Assembly: GCA_040387375.1 (NCBI GenBank)
Contig: JAZKDW010000029.1
Location: 124,001-188,000 of the forward strand
Length of the DNA: 64,000 bases
DNA from: JAZKDW01 sp040387375
GTDB taxonomy: Bacteria > Pseudomonadota > Gammaproteobacteria > Burkholderiales > Burkholderiaceae_D
Direction of reading: 5' to 3'
The translations under genes and the position numbers were made by a program. Shown one piece after another: positions 8,982-18,155 of this stretch; the stretch's first letter is position 1, and each line of letters begins with the position of its first letter. Under the pieces are notes generated by a model. The model worked only from the letters and a program-made list of their open reading frames with translations, was not told where the DNA came from and made no database searches.

Positions 8982-11192
8982 TCATCCACCGCCACCCGGA
9001 AGTGCGCCGCACCCGGTAACACGCGCGCCTGCCCAGTCGGCATGATCATCCTTGTTGCCACCGCCACCTTCGGCGACTACCAGGCGCAATTCCTTTTTCC
9101 CCGCAATGCCGATGTTGACTGGCTTGCGACGGTCGCTGCCCACCATCAGGCCGCTGTCGAATGCCTTTTGACCATCGAGAAAGACCTGAAACACGACCGA
9201 CCCGGCATTACCCACTTCATCATCCACGCCGACATCGGAAATAAAACGCCCGGCACAAACACCGCCCAGGTTGTAGCGCAGGTCCGAAGGTGCATGCACA
9301 CCCAGTCCTTTTGCATAATTGATGCCGTCAAGGCCTATGGTGCGGCCATCGCCCTTGCCGGCGCCGCCATTGCTGCTGTTCCTTTCCATCTGCCCCAGGC
9401 CATTTATTGGCGGCCGTGCAGGCGTCATTTCACTGAGCTGCTTGCGCGGATAAATGTCGCGTGTTCCCTCTGCTGTCTGCCCCCCCGAATCCCGCACGGA
9501 CAAATGAAAACGGAACCAGGTATTGGCGTTGTCCGATTCGAAGTCCGGAATCTCGAGCATGCCGCTCGTGGCGCCGCTGACCGGCGGCTGGAACGGATGT
9601 GAATGGGTGTCGTGCCGAAAGTCTATCCGCCAGGTAAACGCACTCGGCGGCAATGGCCCATCTTCAGGATCGGACGCGCTAGCCGAATAGGCAATCCGTT
9701 CGCCGACAGCAAAGCCGCTTCCTGCATCGGGAAACGTGATGCTGATTGCCGGCGGCCGGTTGTCTGTAGTGGTGAGCAATGCCGCTCTGCTGGTGGTCGC
9801 GCCAAAAGTGTTACGCGCTACCGCGGCGAAGGAAGCCTGATTATCGGCGGCCGTAGTGCTCGCAATGCCGTAAGAGGCGGCTGTTGCACCGGGAATGTCG
9901 TCGCCGTTGCGCTGCCACTGAATCGTGTTTGCCCCATCGGCGGCAACAGTAAAGGTGACCGCGGTGCCGAGCAAAATTGTCTGGCTTTTCGGGTGCACGG
10001 TAATGCGCGGCGCCTTGATATTGGTGAATGTGATCTTGCCGACGCTTCCGGCGCCATTGACCGGTTCTTCCCCGCCCAGGTTTCGCGCCAGGTAATAAAG
10101 GCTTCCATCCGGCGCCACTTCGATGCCTACCGGATTGACGATCGCAGTGGCGAACTCGGCGGGCGTGGCTGGACTGGATGGATCGAGCAAGCGGATCCAG
10201 CCTTCGCATAAGTCGACAAAAAAATACTTGCCAACATACTCTGCCGAAAACTGTGCTGCCGGCGGATCATAAAAAGCCCCTCCGGTTATCGCGCACCCTT
10301 CGCTGTGGGAGTACTGGTAAGCGGCATTGGCGAAGCGCACATCCATCGTGGCGCCTTCGGAAAACGGCCATCCATAGTTGGCGCCCGCGACTCCTGCGTT
10401 GATTTCTTCAAACGAGCCGGCGCCGACATCATTGATATACATTAACCCGCTGCCACGCTGGATATCGAACGAGAATGGATTTCGCAAGCCCAGATTGTAG
10501 ATGGCCTGGTAAGCGCCGGGAGAATTGAAAAACGGATTGTCGTCCGGGACAGTGCCATCGGCATTGATGCGCAAGATTTTCCCGAATGGATTGCTCAGGT
10601 TTTGTGAATTGCTGGTTTCCCCAGGCTCACGCAGGTCTTCCTGGTTTCCGACCGCGATGTACAGTTTTCCGTCTGTGCCGAAACGCAGCGCGCCGCCCAT
10701 GTGCCACTGTGTGCCGGTGGGCACGTCCGGTAAATCGAGCAGGGTTTGTTCGCTGCCGGGCAAAACGGCATCGCTGAGTGCAGTGACGCGAAAAATCCGG
10801 TTGTGGCTGCGGGTGCCATCGGTCAGCGTGCAATAAATATAAACGTAGCCATTGCTGGCGAAATCCGGGTGGGTGGTGATGCCGAGGCATCCGCGCTCGG
10901 CAAATGAGTCGACGTTGCTGACGACGTAAAAAGGCGCGCTCAACAGTTCGTCGCCCTTGATGATGCGGATCTCTCCGTTTTGCTGCACCACCAGCAAGCG
11001 GCCATCCGGTGTGATGGTCATTGCACTCGGACTGGTCAATCTGTCGGCCACCTGGCTGTCGGCAAAACCGACCGGGACGCTCGCCGCCGCGGCTTGCCCG
11101 GTTACAAAAAAAATCATGCAGCAGATTGCGAATGACGCTATATATCGAAACCTGTGCAACACTGCCAGGCGATCACAATGCAACTCACACAT
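8982..11192 (-). CDS. Secreted PQQ-type sugar dehydrogenase-like protein with Ig and NPCBM domains
   Basis: About 736 residues from ATG 11192, which has an AGAGG ribosome site; an upstream GTG at 11210 is possible. After a signal sequence (ASFAICCMIFFVTGQAAAAS) the first ~400 residues match the glucose/sorbosone dehydrogenase beta-propeller (TSPSAMTITPDGRLLVVQQ, GCLGITTHPDFASNGYVYIY, NYGWPFSEG). An immunoglobulin-like domain follows (ITVHPKSQTILLGTAVTFTV, NTIQWQRNGDDIPGAT), then a linker, and an NPCBM-like carbohydrate-binding domain at the end (GINYAKGLGVHAPSDLRYNL, CAGRFISDVGVDDE). The likely role is oxidation or binding of extracellular sugar polymers. PQQ use is inferred from the family. 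No adjacent partner gene is obvious. Confidence 0.85.
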   Translation of the reverse strand: MCELHCDRLAVLHRFRYIASFAICCMIFFVTGQAAAASVPVGFADSQVADRLTSPSAMTITPDGRLLVVQQNGEIRIIKGDELLSAPFYVVSNVDSFAERGCLGITTHPDFASNGYVYIYCTLTDGTRSHNRIFRVTALSDAVLPGSEQTLLDLPDVPTGTQWHMGGALRFGTDGKLYIAVGNQEDLREPGETSNSQNLSNPFGKILRINADGTVPDDNPFFNSPGAYQAIYNLGLRNPFSFDIQRGSGLMYINDVGAGSFEEINAGVAGANYGWPFSEGATMDVRFANAAYQYSHSEGCAITGGAFYDPPAAQFSAEYVGKYFFVDLCEGWIRLLDPSSPATPAEFATAIVNPVGIEVAPDGSLYYLARNLGGEEPVNGAGSVGKITFTNIKAPRITVHPKSQTILLGTAVTFTVAADGANTIQWQRNGDDIPGATAASYGIASTTAADNQASFAAVARNTFGATTSRAALLTTTDNRPPAISITFPDAGSGFAVGERIAYSASASDPEDGPLPPSAFTWRIDFRHDTHSHPFQPPVSGATSGMLEIPDFESDNANTWFRFHLSVRDSGGQTAEGTRDIYPRKQLSEMTPARPPINGLGQMERNSSNGGAGKGDGRTIGLDGINYAKGLGVHAPSDLRYNLGGVCAGRFISDVGVDDEVGNAGSVVFQVFLDGQKAFDSGLMVGSDRRKPVNIGIAGKKELRLVVAEGGGGNKDDHADWAGARVTGCGALPGGGG

Positions 11193-11307
11193 GGGTTGCC
11201 TCTTGTCCACTATCCTGAATGAAGCTCAGACTGGTTTCAAGAGTAGGCGAAGAGGTTCAGAGCGTGCTTGATGGGGCACAAAAGCCATTGAAGATCATGC
11301 ATGTGTG

Positions 11308-11336
11308 CTCCCGGGTCATTACATTCGTCCCGGGAG
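11308..11336. other. Intergenic hairpin after the Bug receptor gene
   Basis: Perfect 8-bp arms CTCCCGGG / CCCGGGAG with a 13-nt loop lie 15 bp beyond the stop of the Bug receptor gene (minus strand). There is no following T-run, so it is not a classical terminator. It may stabilise the 3' end or act with Rho. Confidence 0.4.
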
Positions 11337-11350
11337 GCGTTTCCATATTC

Positions 11351-12322
11351 CTATTCCGGCCGGATATCCGCCGCCTTTACCACGGCGCGATAACGTTCCG
11401 TATCCTTCTTGATCCGCGTCAGGAAATCGGCCGGCGACATGCCGCCGGTCGCTGCGCCTGCCGACGCGAAGCGTGTCTGCACCGCCGGATCCTGCAGCGT
11501 GCGCTTCACTTCATCATAGATCTTGTCGAGGATAGGCTGCGGCACGCCTTTTGGCGCAAACAGACCGACCCAGTTGGAGGCGTCGAGTTCCGGTATGCCG
11601 CCTTCACGCGCCGTCGTCCAGCTCTTGTCAAAGTCGGTGCGGGTAGCGGTGGTCAGTCCGACGACCTTGATCTTGCCGGACTTCAAATGTGGCATGACCG
11701 CGGGAATCGCAACAACACCGAGGGCGACATCGCCGGCCGCCACGGCGGCAGCGGCTGGTGAACCACCTTTATACGGAACGTGCAACAGCTTTACGCCCGC
11801 GGAAACGCCGAGCCATTCACCCGCCAGATGATTGATGCTGCCATTGCCTGGAGAAGAAAACGATACCTCGCCTGGCTTTGCCTTGGCCGCAGCGACCAGG
11901 TCGCGGAAGGTGTTGATCGGCGACTGGCTGTTGGCGACCAACAGCATCGGCGTATCGCTGATCATCGTGATCGGCGTGAAATCGCGCTCCAGCTCGTAGG
12001 GAATAATCTTCGGGAATACTGCCGGATTGACCGCAAATTCGCCGGTGTGCGCCATCAGGAGCGTGTAGCCATCCGGCGCCGATTTTGCCGCTGCGGTGAC
12101 AGCGATGAAACCGTTGCCGCCCGGGCGGTTGTCGACCACGATGTTCCAGCCCAGACGTTCGGTCAGCTTCAGGCTCAGGATACGCGCGGTGACATCGACC
12201 ACACCGCCCGGCGCGAATGGCACCAGAAGCCGGATCGGCTTGGATGGATACTCCTGTGCATGAGCCATTGCTGCGGAACCGGCAATAAGCAAGGTGGAAA
12301 GAACACGAATCGTCAAGCGCAT
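11351..12322 (-). CDS. Bug/TctC-family periplasmic solute-binding protein
   Basis: A 323-residue exported receptor of the tripartite tricarboxylate transporter (Bug) family. The start MRLTIRVLSTLLIAGSAAMA gives a typical signal peptide cut after AHA. The mature protein opens with the family hallmark YPSKPIRLLVPFAPGGVVDV and contains VDNRPGGNGFIAV and SAPDGYTLLM. Such receptors bind carboxylates or other small acids, but the ligand cannot be read from sequence. No TctA/TctB membrane genes are nearby, which is usual for the expanded Bug families of Burkholderiales. Its position after ridA and the molybdenum hydroxylase suggests the ligand is the operon's substrate. Confidence 0.92.
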   Translation of the reverse strand: MRLTIRVLSTLLIAGSAAMAHAQEYPSKPIRLLVPFAPGGVVDVTARILSLKLTERLGWNIVVDNRPGGNGFIAVTAAAKSAPDGYTLLMAHTGEFAVNPAVFPKIIPYELERDFTPITMISDTPMLLVANSQSPINTFRDLVAAAKAKPGEVSFSSPGNGSINHLAGEWLGVSAGVKLLHVPYKGGSPAAAAVAAGDVALGVVAIPAVMPHLKSGKIKVVGLTTATRTDFDKSWTTAREGGIPELDASNWVGLFAPKGVPQPILDKIYDEVKRTLQDPAVQTRFASAGAATGGMSPADFLTRIKKDTERYRAVVKAADIRPE

Positions 12323-12401
12323 GGCAAATCTCCTGTTGGTGAGTAACCGGTCCGGACATTGCGGAACCGGCATTTTTTGTTGTTAATCTATTCGAAAACG
12401 T

Positions 12402-12779
12402 CTATCCCGGAACGCGGGCCACCAGCTGGATTTCCACCAGCGCTCCATGATGCAGCTCGGGCACCGGCACTACTGCGCGGGCTGGTTTGTGCGGCCCGAG
12501 CAATTCACTATAAACACGATTGAAGGCCGGCCAATTGGCGATGCCGACGATGTAGGCGGTGCATTGCACGACATCATTCAGCGAACAGCCGGCGGCGGAC
12601 AGGATTTTTTCGCTGTGTCCCATCGCGGAACGCACCTGGTCGTCGAAGGACATGGTCGCGCCGCTGGCCTGGCTGAGTGTGGGCAGCATGCCGGAGACAA
12701 ATACCATGCCATCGACTTCAACCGCCTGCGAATAATGTCCGGCTGGTGTCGGCGCGTCTGGGGTGGAGATGAATTGCAT
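12402..12779 (-). CDS. RidA/YjgF-family protein
   Basis: A 125-residue protein. The ATG at 12779 has an AGGAA site upstream and starts MQFISTPDAPTPAGHYSQAV, the usual RidA beginning. The internal VFVSGMLPTL and the C-terminal KPARAVVPVPELHHGALVEI fit the family, including the conserved Arg that binds the substrate carboxylate. RidA proteins hydrolyse reactive enamines/imines, and catabolic paralogues act as deaminases on ring-cleavage products. Its place between the molybdenum hydroxylase subunits and a Bug receptor hints at a nitrogen-containing substrate, which is inference. A long open frame upstream of the start runs into the dispersed repeat and is not used. Confidence 0.9.
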   Translation of the reverse strand: MQFISTPDAPTPAGHYSQAVEVDGMVFVSGMLPTLSQASGATMSFDDQVRSAMGHSEKILSAAGCSLNDVVQCTAYIVGIANWPAFNRVYSELLGPHKPARAVVPVPELHHGALVEIQLVARVPG

Positions 12780-12840
12780 TGTTTGTTCCTCGATCATGTA
12801 GATATTGGTATTGAGGTCTGGCTGTCTATTCTGCTTGTTC

Positions 12841-13131
12841 TTCCTTCGCTTACCCCAACATGTCTTGCCCTCCGTGGATGCTGTCCGGGTCTCGCCCCGG
12901 CGGCGAGGCACTTTTTTGCTTCGCCAAAAAAGTACCCAAAAAAGGCGACCCCTACAAAGCGCCCTTCGGGTTCCCGCAAGACTGGTGCCCAAAACGGGAA
13001 GTGAAACGAACTCGCTGCGCTCAAACATGTTTCACTTCTGATCCGTTTTGGCCACCAGTCTTGCGGCGCTTCGCCAAAGGGGAATTCAAGGACAACGGCA
13101 ACTTCAACTTCAACTTCATCGGCAATTGCGA
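12841..13131. repeat. Dispersed palindromic element, copy 1
   Basis: About 290 bp shared with 33212-33534 in opposite orientation. Order: conserved flank (including GGATGCTGTCCGGGTCTCGC and AAAGGCGACCCCTACAAAGC), then a 93-nt palindrome at 12974-13066, then a conserved segment GGCGCTTCGCCAAAGGGGAA, then a short degenerate run of CAACTT-type hexamers. The palindrome arms are CCGCAAGACTGGTG and CACCAGTCTTGCGG, closing on a conserved loop AACTCGCTGCGCTCAAAC. The arm sequences differ from copy 2, yet each copy is self-complementary. It lies between ridA and the 2Fe-2S subunit gene. Apparent open frames across it are not credible genes. Confidence 0.88.
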
Positions 13132-13231
13132 CGGCTCGTGAATTATTGTAGGGTGGAAAAGCGCAGCGCCTTCCACCATGCTCGATCACGAATGGCCGTC
13201 GCAAATCCTGCGCGACCGCCCCTCGGCGACA

Positions 13232-13705
13232 CTATTTCCGGTTGCTGGCCGCCAACCGTACCGCCTTGACAATCTCCGGATACGCCGCACAACGGCACAG
13301 ATTCCCCGCTAGGTAATGCCGTATCTGTTCATCATCCGGGTCCGGATGACGATCCAGCAAATTTTTCGTCATCAGCACAAATCCCGGTGTGCAGAATCCG
13401 CACTGGAAGGCGCCAGTGTCGATGAACGCCTGCTGGATCGGATCCAGCTCGCCCTTCGCATCCATGCCTTCGATCGTCGATACCTCCTTGCCGTCGACGA
13501 ACGCCGCCAGGTGCAGGCAGCCGGAGACGGCTACACCGTCGACCAGCACCGTGCAGCAGCCGCACAAGCCCTGGCCGCAGCTTTCACGGGCGCCGAACTG
13601 CTCGCAGCTGTTGAGCAATTCGACGACGTTATGATGATTGTCGATGTCGGCGCTGATCGGCGCGCCGTTCAGCGTAAAACGTATGTTGCGTGTGGTCTCA
13701 CTCAT
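13232..13705 (-). CDS. Molybdenum hydroxylase, 2Fe-2S subunit
   Basis: A 157-residue iron-sulfur subunit of the xanthine oxidase/CoxS family. The plant-type ferredoxin cluster cysteines are seen in ESCGQGLCGCCTVLVDG, and the second C-terminal cluster in FQCGFCTPGF and GNLCRCAAYPEIV. It passes electrons from the molybdopterin centre to FAD. It is the last gene of the five-gene minus-strand operon, starting one base after the stop of the large subunit. The dispersed repeat lies directly downstream. Confidence 0.95.
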   Translation of the reverse strand: MSETTRNIRFTLNGAPISADIDNHHNVVELLNSCEQFGARESCGQGLCGCCTVLVDGVAVSGCLHLAAFVDGKEVSTIEGMDAKGELDPIQQAFIDTGAFQCGFCTPGFVLMTKNLLDRHPDPDDEQIRHYLAGNLCRCAAYPEIVKAVRLAASNRK

Positions 13706-13706
13706 T

Positions 13707-15998
13707 TCACAAATCCTCGAGCGGGTTATTCTGGTTGGCGCGAATCGCGCGGAAAACGGCTTCCGGCGTCAGCGGCAATTCGGTCAGGCGCACGCCGACC
13801 GCATCTTGAATCGCATTGGCGATGGCCGGCGACACGCCGAAGGTCGCGCTCTCGCCCACACCCTTGGCGCCGAACGGGCCGCTCTGCTGCACGGCGTCGA
13901 CCATGTGATTTTCGATGTCCGGCGGTATGTCCTGGATGCCGGGAATCTTGTAGTCGGCAAACGAAGCATTGGTCACCTGGCCGCCGTCGAATTCCATCTT
14001 CTCCAGCATCGTGAAACCGAGCTGCATGATGGCGCCGCCGGACAATTGCGTCTCGACGATCTTCGGATTCAGCGGTCGTCCCGCATCGACGACATTGATC
14101 ATCTTCAGGATTTTTACATGGCCGGTTTCGGTATCGACTTCGATCTCGACGCCGGTGCCGCCTATCATCCAGAATGGCGTGATGTTCGGCGACAGGCCGG
14201 TGGCCTTGTCCGGCGATTCATAAGTCGGGATGTAGGTGCCGACACCGACCACCGTGCCTGCCTGCATGCCATACACCTTGACGAAGATCATGCGCACCGG
14301 CGTGCTGCCGTCATCGGCCAGGCCAGCGCCGCGCGCCAGCGCCCGCAGCTTGTCGCGCGCATCCTCGGCCGCCAGGCGCACTGCGTTCCCCATGTGGAAA
14401 GTCGAGCGCGATCCAAGTGTCGCCATGTCGTACGGCGTGACATCGGTATCCGGATTGATCACGCGGACCTTTTCGGCTTCGATATCCAGCACCTCGGCCA
14501 AGATCTGCGCCATCGCCGTGTCCGAACCCTGGCCCATGTCGACCGTGCTCATCGCCAGCGCGCAGCTGCCGTCGGCATGCACGGTCACGATCGCAACAGA
14601 GGTGGTCGGCGCCACCGAGGCCTTGAAGCCGATGGCAATGCCGCGGCCGCGCCGGATCGTGCCCTGGCCCTGGTCGAACGGCTTGCTCCACTCCATGCGT
14701 TCGGCGACACGCTCGAGCACCTGCTCGATCGCGGCATCTTTCATGATGGTGCCGGTGGCGTGCGGGCGGCCTTCGCGCAGGATATTCTTGCGGCGGAATT
14801 CCAGCGTATCGATGCCGAGTTCACGCGCAATGATGTCGGTGTGGCTTTCATATGCCCATACCAGTTGCGGTATGCCGAAACCGCGCAATGCGCCAGCCGG
14901 CGGACGATTGGTGTACAGCGCGTAGGACTCGATATCGACGTTCTCGATATCGTATGGCCCCGGCGCGGTGAAACCCGATTTCTGCGTCACGCGCGGGCCG
15001 ATGTCGGCATACGCGCCGCCATTCCACCAGACGTCGCAGCGGCGCGCGACAACCCGGCCATCCTTCATCACTCCGCTCTTGATCTTGAATGTGGTCGGAT
15101 GTTTGGTGATGGTGTAGAACTGTTCTTCCATGCGCAGCGCAACCTTTACCGGCCGCCGTGTCATCAGCGCCAGCACCGCGACCAGCGCTTCGAGCTTGAT
15201 GTACAGCTTGGCGCCGAAACCGCCGCCGAGGTGCGGCACCTTGACGCGTACCTGGTTCTCGTCCCATCCGAGCAGCCGCGCAATTTCCAGGCGCACGAAG
15301 GACGGGCTTTGCGATGCGGTGTGGATCGTGATCCGCTTGTGGCCCGGATCGGCCGCCGACACCATCGGCTCGAGCGGCACGTGCATTACCTGCTGGGTAC
15401 GGAAGGTGTGCTCGAACACATGATCGGCATCCGCAAAACCCTGCTCGGCATTACCGCGCTTGAGGTGATAGTCGAGCGCGATATTGGTGTCTTTCTTGCC
15501 GACCAGATGCTTGAGATCGGGGAAGGTGCCGGCCGGCCGCAAGACCTCGTGCACGACCGCTTCCGAGGTCATCGCTTCGATTTCATCGAACACCGCCGGC
15601 AGCTCTTCATATTCGGCTTCGATCAGCTGCACCGCCTGCTCCGCGATGTGCGGATCGGTCGCCAGCACGACCGCCACCGCTTCACCGACGTAGCGCACTT
15701 TATCCAGCGCCAGTATCGGCTGGTCGTGGAAGGCCGGGCCGAAATACGGCTCAGGCACCAGCGCCAGGATATCGTTGCCGGTAAAAACGCTGTGCACGCC
15801 TTCCAGCGCACGCGCTGCCGTGACATCGATCTTCAGGATGCGGCCATGCGCCACCGTGCTGCGGAAGATTTTCCCGTGCAGCATGTTCGGCAGTTGCAGG
15901 TTATGCACATACTCGGCGCGACCGGTCACCTTCTCGCGCGCCTCGAGGCGCGGGATCGAACGGCCTACCTGTTTCAGTTCTTTCGTTTGTGTGCTCAT
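13707..15998 (-). CDS. Molybdenum hydroxylase, molybdopterin-binding large subunit
   Basis: A 763-residue catalytic subunit of the xanthine dehydrogenase family. The start MSTQTKELKQVGRSIPRLEA leads into the usual GRAEYVHNLQLPNMLHGKIF. The active-site loop reads AGALRGFGIPQ, like ring hydroxylases and 4-hydroxybenzoyl-CoA reductase and unlike the AYRCSFR of true CO dehydrogenase. The catalytic Glu is present in GAKGVGESATFG. The substrate is therefore likely an aromatic, N-heterocyclic or acyl-CoA compound rather than CO. The gene overlaps the FAD subunit (TGATG). Confidence 0.95.
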   Translation of the reverse strand: MSTQTKELKQVGRSIPRLEAREKVTGRAEYVHNLQLPNMLHGKIFRSTVAHGRILKIDVTAARALEGVHSVFTGNDILALVPEPYFGPAFHDQPILALDKVRYVGEAVAVVLATDPHIAEQAVQLIEAEYEELPAVFDEIEAMTSEAVVHEVLRPAGTFPDLKHLVGKKDTNIALDYHLKRGNAEQGFADADHVFEHTFRTQQVMHVPLEPMVSAADPGHKRITIHTASQSPSFVRLEIARLLGWDENQVRVKVPHLGGGFGAKLYIKLEALVAVLALMTRRPVKVALRMEEQFYTITKHPTTFKIKSGVMKDGRVVARRCDVWWNGGAYADIGPRVTQKSGFTAPGPYDIENVDIESYALYTNRPPAGALRGFGIPQLVWAYESHTDIIARELGIDTLEFRRKNILREGRPHATGTIMKDAAIEQVLERVAERMEWSKPFDQGQGTIRRGRGIAIGFKASVAPTTSVAIVTVHADGSCALAMSTVDMGQGSDTAMAQILAEVLDIEAEKVRVINPDTDVTPYDMATLGSRSTFHMGNAVRLAAEDARDKLRALARGAGLADDGSTPVRMIFVKVYGMQAGTVVGVGTYIPTYESPDKATGLSPNITPFWMIGGTGVEIEVDTETGHVKILKMINVVDAGRPLNPKIVETQLSGGAIMQLGFTMLEKMEFDGGQVTNASFADYKIPGIQDIPPDIENHMVDAVQQSGPFGAKGVGESATFGVSPAIANAIQDAVGVRLTELPLTPEAVFRAIRANQNNPLEDL

Positions 15999-16855
15999 CA
16001 GCGTGCCCCCTCCTGCTTGCCGGCGGTCCGCAGCGCGCGGCCGACATAGACCCGCACCAGCTGTTTTTTGTAGGCTGCCGAGCCGCGTGTGTCGGACATC
16101 AGCGGCACTTCCGCCGCTGCCGCTTCACAGGCGCGCTCGATCAGCGCGATGTTCAGTTCGCCGCCGGCGTTCAGCACCGCTTCCGCGGCCGTCAGGCGGG
16201 TCGGGATTTCGGTGACCGCACCAACCACGATGCGGGCGTCGCCGGTCGCGCCCAGATTGATGGCAACGCCAAGCGCGGGCCAGTCATGCACCGCGCGGGT
16301 GGTGCATTTCAGATAAGCGGTGCGCCGTTGTGCAAGCGGCGGAATCCTTACCTCGCGGATCAGCTCGTCGCCGGCCAGCACGGTTTCGTAATAACCGACA
16401 TACAGATCCTGTACCGCCACCGTGCGTGAACCGGACGGTCCGACGATCACCACTTCGGCGCCCAGCGCCGACAGCAGCGGCGGCATGTCCATGTGCGGAT
16501 CGCCATGCGCCAGCGCGCCGCCGATGCAAGCCACATTGCGCACGCGCACATTGGCCAGCCGGCGCATCGCCTCCACCAGCACCGGCGCGTGCTGCAAGGC
16601 CAGCGCCGAATATTCAATTGCGGCCAGCGGCGTCATGGCGCCGATGCGTAGCGCGCCGTCGGCGTCCGCCTCGATCCCGTGCCAGCCGTCCAGATGACGC
16701 AGGCTCACCAGACGGGTCGGCTGGAATACGCCGCTTTTCATCATCAGCATCAGCGCGCTGCCGCCGGCGACCGGGCGTATCCCGGGATCGCCCGCATCAA
16801 GATATTCGAACGCCTGCTCCAGCGTTCGCGGTTCGACTAATTCAAATGGTGTCAT
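15998..16855 (-). CDS. Molybdenum hydroxylase, FAD-binding medium subunit
   Basis: A 285-residue CoxM-like subunit that carries FAD and hands electrons to the final acceptor. Typical signatures are RPVAGGSALMLMMKSG near the start and VRNVACIGGALAHGDPHMDM in the FAD-binding region. Both ends overlap neighbours by a few bases: ATGA with the CoxG-like gene upstream and TGATG with the large subunit downstream, so the whole block is translationally coupled. Confidence 0.94.
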   Translation of the reverse strand: MTPFELVEPRTLEQAFEYLDAGDPGIRPVAGGSALMLMMKSGVFQPTRLVSLRHLDGWHGIEADADGALRIGAMTPLAAIEYSALALQHAPVLVEAMRRLANVRVRNVACIGGALAHGDPHMDMPPLLSALGAEVVIVGPSGSRTVAVQDLYVGYYETVLAGDELIREVRIPPLAQRRTAYLKCTTRAVHDWPALGVAINLGATGDARIVVGAVTEIPTRLTAAEAVLNAGGELNIALIERACEAAAAEVPLMSDTRGSAAYKKQLVRVYVGRALRTAGKQEGAR

Positions 16856-17316
16856 TGGCTCTTCCCGGCATGATCAGGTTCGAACGCAGCCTGCAGATTG
16901 GCTGCGAATTGTTTTTCAAGCTCGCGCGCCTTGGAGCGCAGCACCGGCTGGCCGATGCTGCCCAGCTTGCCGGTCAGCGCGACCTCGATCGCGTAGCTGA
17001 TGGTGGTATGGCCGTCGGCTTCGCTCAGCGTCGCCGTCGAGGTCGACGTCAGGCGCCCTACCACACCCATCGGCGTGCCTTCCGAGCGGGCGACGATGCG
17101 GCGCGGCGCCTCGCTCTCGGCGATTTCGATGGCAATATTAAATTTGAAGCGGATGTAGGCCACGCGGGTTTCGAGCACCGCGGTGTAATGCGTGGCATCG
17201 ATTTCAGTGAGTTCGTTCACACCTTCGATGCAGGATGCGAAAAATCGCACATCGCTTAGTTTGTCGAAGACCGCGGTCTGCGCGGCCTTGACGACAATGT
17301 CGCCGGTGAAATTCAT
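16852..17316 (-). CDS. CoxG-like SRPBCC domain protein
   Basis: A 154-residue START/SRPBCC-fold protein starting MNFTGDIVVKAAQTAVFDKL, the standard CoxG beginning, with conserved FFASCIEGVNEL. CoxG homologues are encoded with molybdenum hydroxylases and are linked to maturation or membrane attachment of the enzyme. The ATG overlaps the stop of the alpha/beta hydrolase (ATGA), and its own stop overlaps the FAD-subunit start. An in-frame extension upstream to 17745 is a shadow of the hydrolase frame. Confidence 0.9.
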   Translation of the reverse strand: MNFTGDIVVKAAQTAVFDKLSDVRFFASCIEGVNELTEIDATHYTAVLETRVAYIRFKFNIAIEIAESEAPRRIVARSEGTPMGVVGRLTSTSTATLSEADGHTTISYAIEVALTGKLGSIGQPVLRSKARELEKQFAANLQAAFEPDHAGKSQ

Positions 17317-18155
17317 CGCGCCACCTTCCCGATCAACTGGATCAGGCCGTCGGCGACGATGTGCGGGCATTCGAGCGGTGTCAGGTGGCGCGCGCCCTGG
17401 ATCACCTGCAGATCCGATCCGGCAATCGCGGCATGCATCGCCTGCGCCATCGGCACCGGTGTCGCATAATCCTCTTCGCCCACCATCACGGCGGTCGGCA
17501 TGTGCAAGCCAGGCAGCGCTGCGCGCAGGTCGGCCGCGCCGAGCATGCCGCACGTTGCCGCATACGCGGCGACGTCGTTGCGCAGGAAGGTATCGACCGC
17601 AGCCTGCACCAGCGCCGGATTCTGTTCGCGGAAGGCGTCGCCGAACCAGCGTGTCTTCTGGAAGCCGACCAGCTCGCCCAGACCGGCATGCTGCGCCGTG
17701 ACCGCGCGCTCCGCCCACTTTTCCGGCGCATCGGCGCCATACCATGCGGTGGTGTCGATCAGCCCGAGGGCCTCGGTGCGCTTGCCATATTTTGCGGCGA
17801 ACGCGAGCGACACGGTGCCGCCCATCGACGCCCCCGCGATCAGCGCCGAATCCCAGCCGACATGGGTCAGCAGGTCGGCCAGGTCATCGGCAAACAGATC
17901 GAACGTGTACGGGCCGGCAGGTTTGTCCGAGTCGCCGTGGCCGCGGCAATCGAAGGTCAGCACATCTGCGTGCGGCCGCAGCAGCGCCGCGACAGGCTCC
18001 CAGAAGGACCGGTTCATCGCCAGCGAATGGACCAGCGCCACGCGCGGGCGGTTCGTTCCCTGGACATCGAGCGTATAGACCAGGCTTGTTCCGTCCCGCG
18101 TGCTGACGCGGCCCGGGCTCTGGTCTGGATGGACTGCAGATACCATTGTGTTCAT
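17313..18155 (-). CDS. Alpha/beta hydrolase (3-oxoadipate enol-lactonase-like)
   Basis: A 280-residue hydrolase. The oxyanion region is VALVHSLAMNRSFW, the nucleophile elbow is GASMGG, and the last catalytic His is in GARHLTPLECP. DCRGHGDSDKPAGPYTF is typical of enol-lactonase (PcaD-like) enzymes. As first gene of the molybdenum hydroxylase operon it probably opens a lactone or hydrolyses a ring or ester product in the same pathway. The exact substrate is unknown. Confidence 0.88.
   Translation of the reverse strand: MNTMVSAVHPDQSPGRVSTRDGTSLVYTLDVQGTNRPRVALVHSLAMNRSFWEPVAALLRPHADVLTFDCRGHGDSDKPAGPYTFDLFADDLADLLTHVGWDSALIAGASMGGTVSLAFAAKYGKRTEALGLIDTTAWYGADAPEKWAERAVTAQHAGLGELVGFQKTRWFGDAFREQNPALVQAAVDTFLRNDVAAYAATCGMLGAADLRAALPGLHMPTAVMVGEEDYATPVPMAQAMHAAIAGSDLQVIQGARHLTPLECPHIVADGLIQLIGKVAR

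Noticed and set aside
13638..16049. 803-codon open frame on the plus strand
   Set aside because: Lies antisense to the molybdopterin subunit, which has full domain evidence. The frame is a by-product of GC-rich codon use and contains no recognisable motif.
13232..16855. Aerobic CO dehydrogenase (CoxMSL)
   Set aside because: The large-subunit loop is AGALRGFG and lacks the Cys-containing AYRCSFR loop of form I enzymes, so CO oxidation is not supported.
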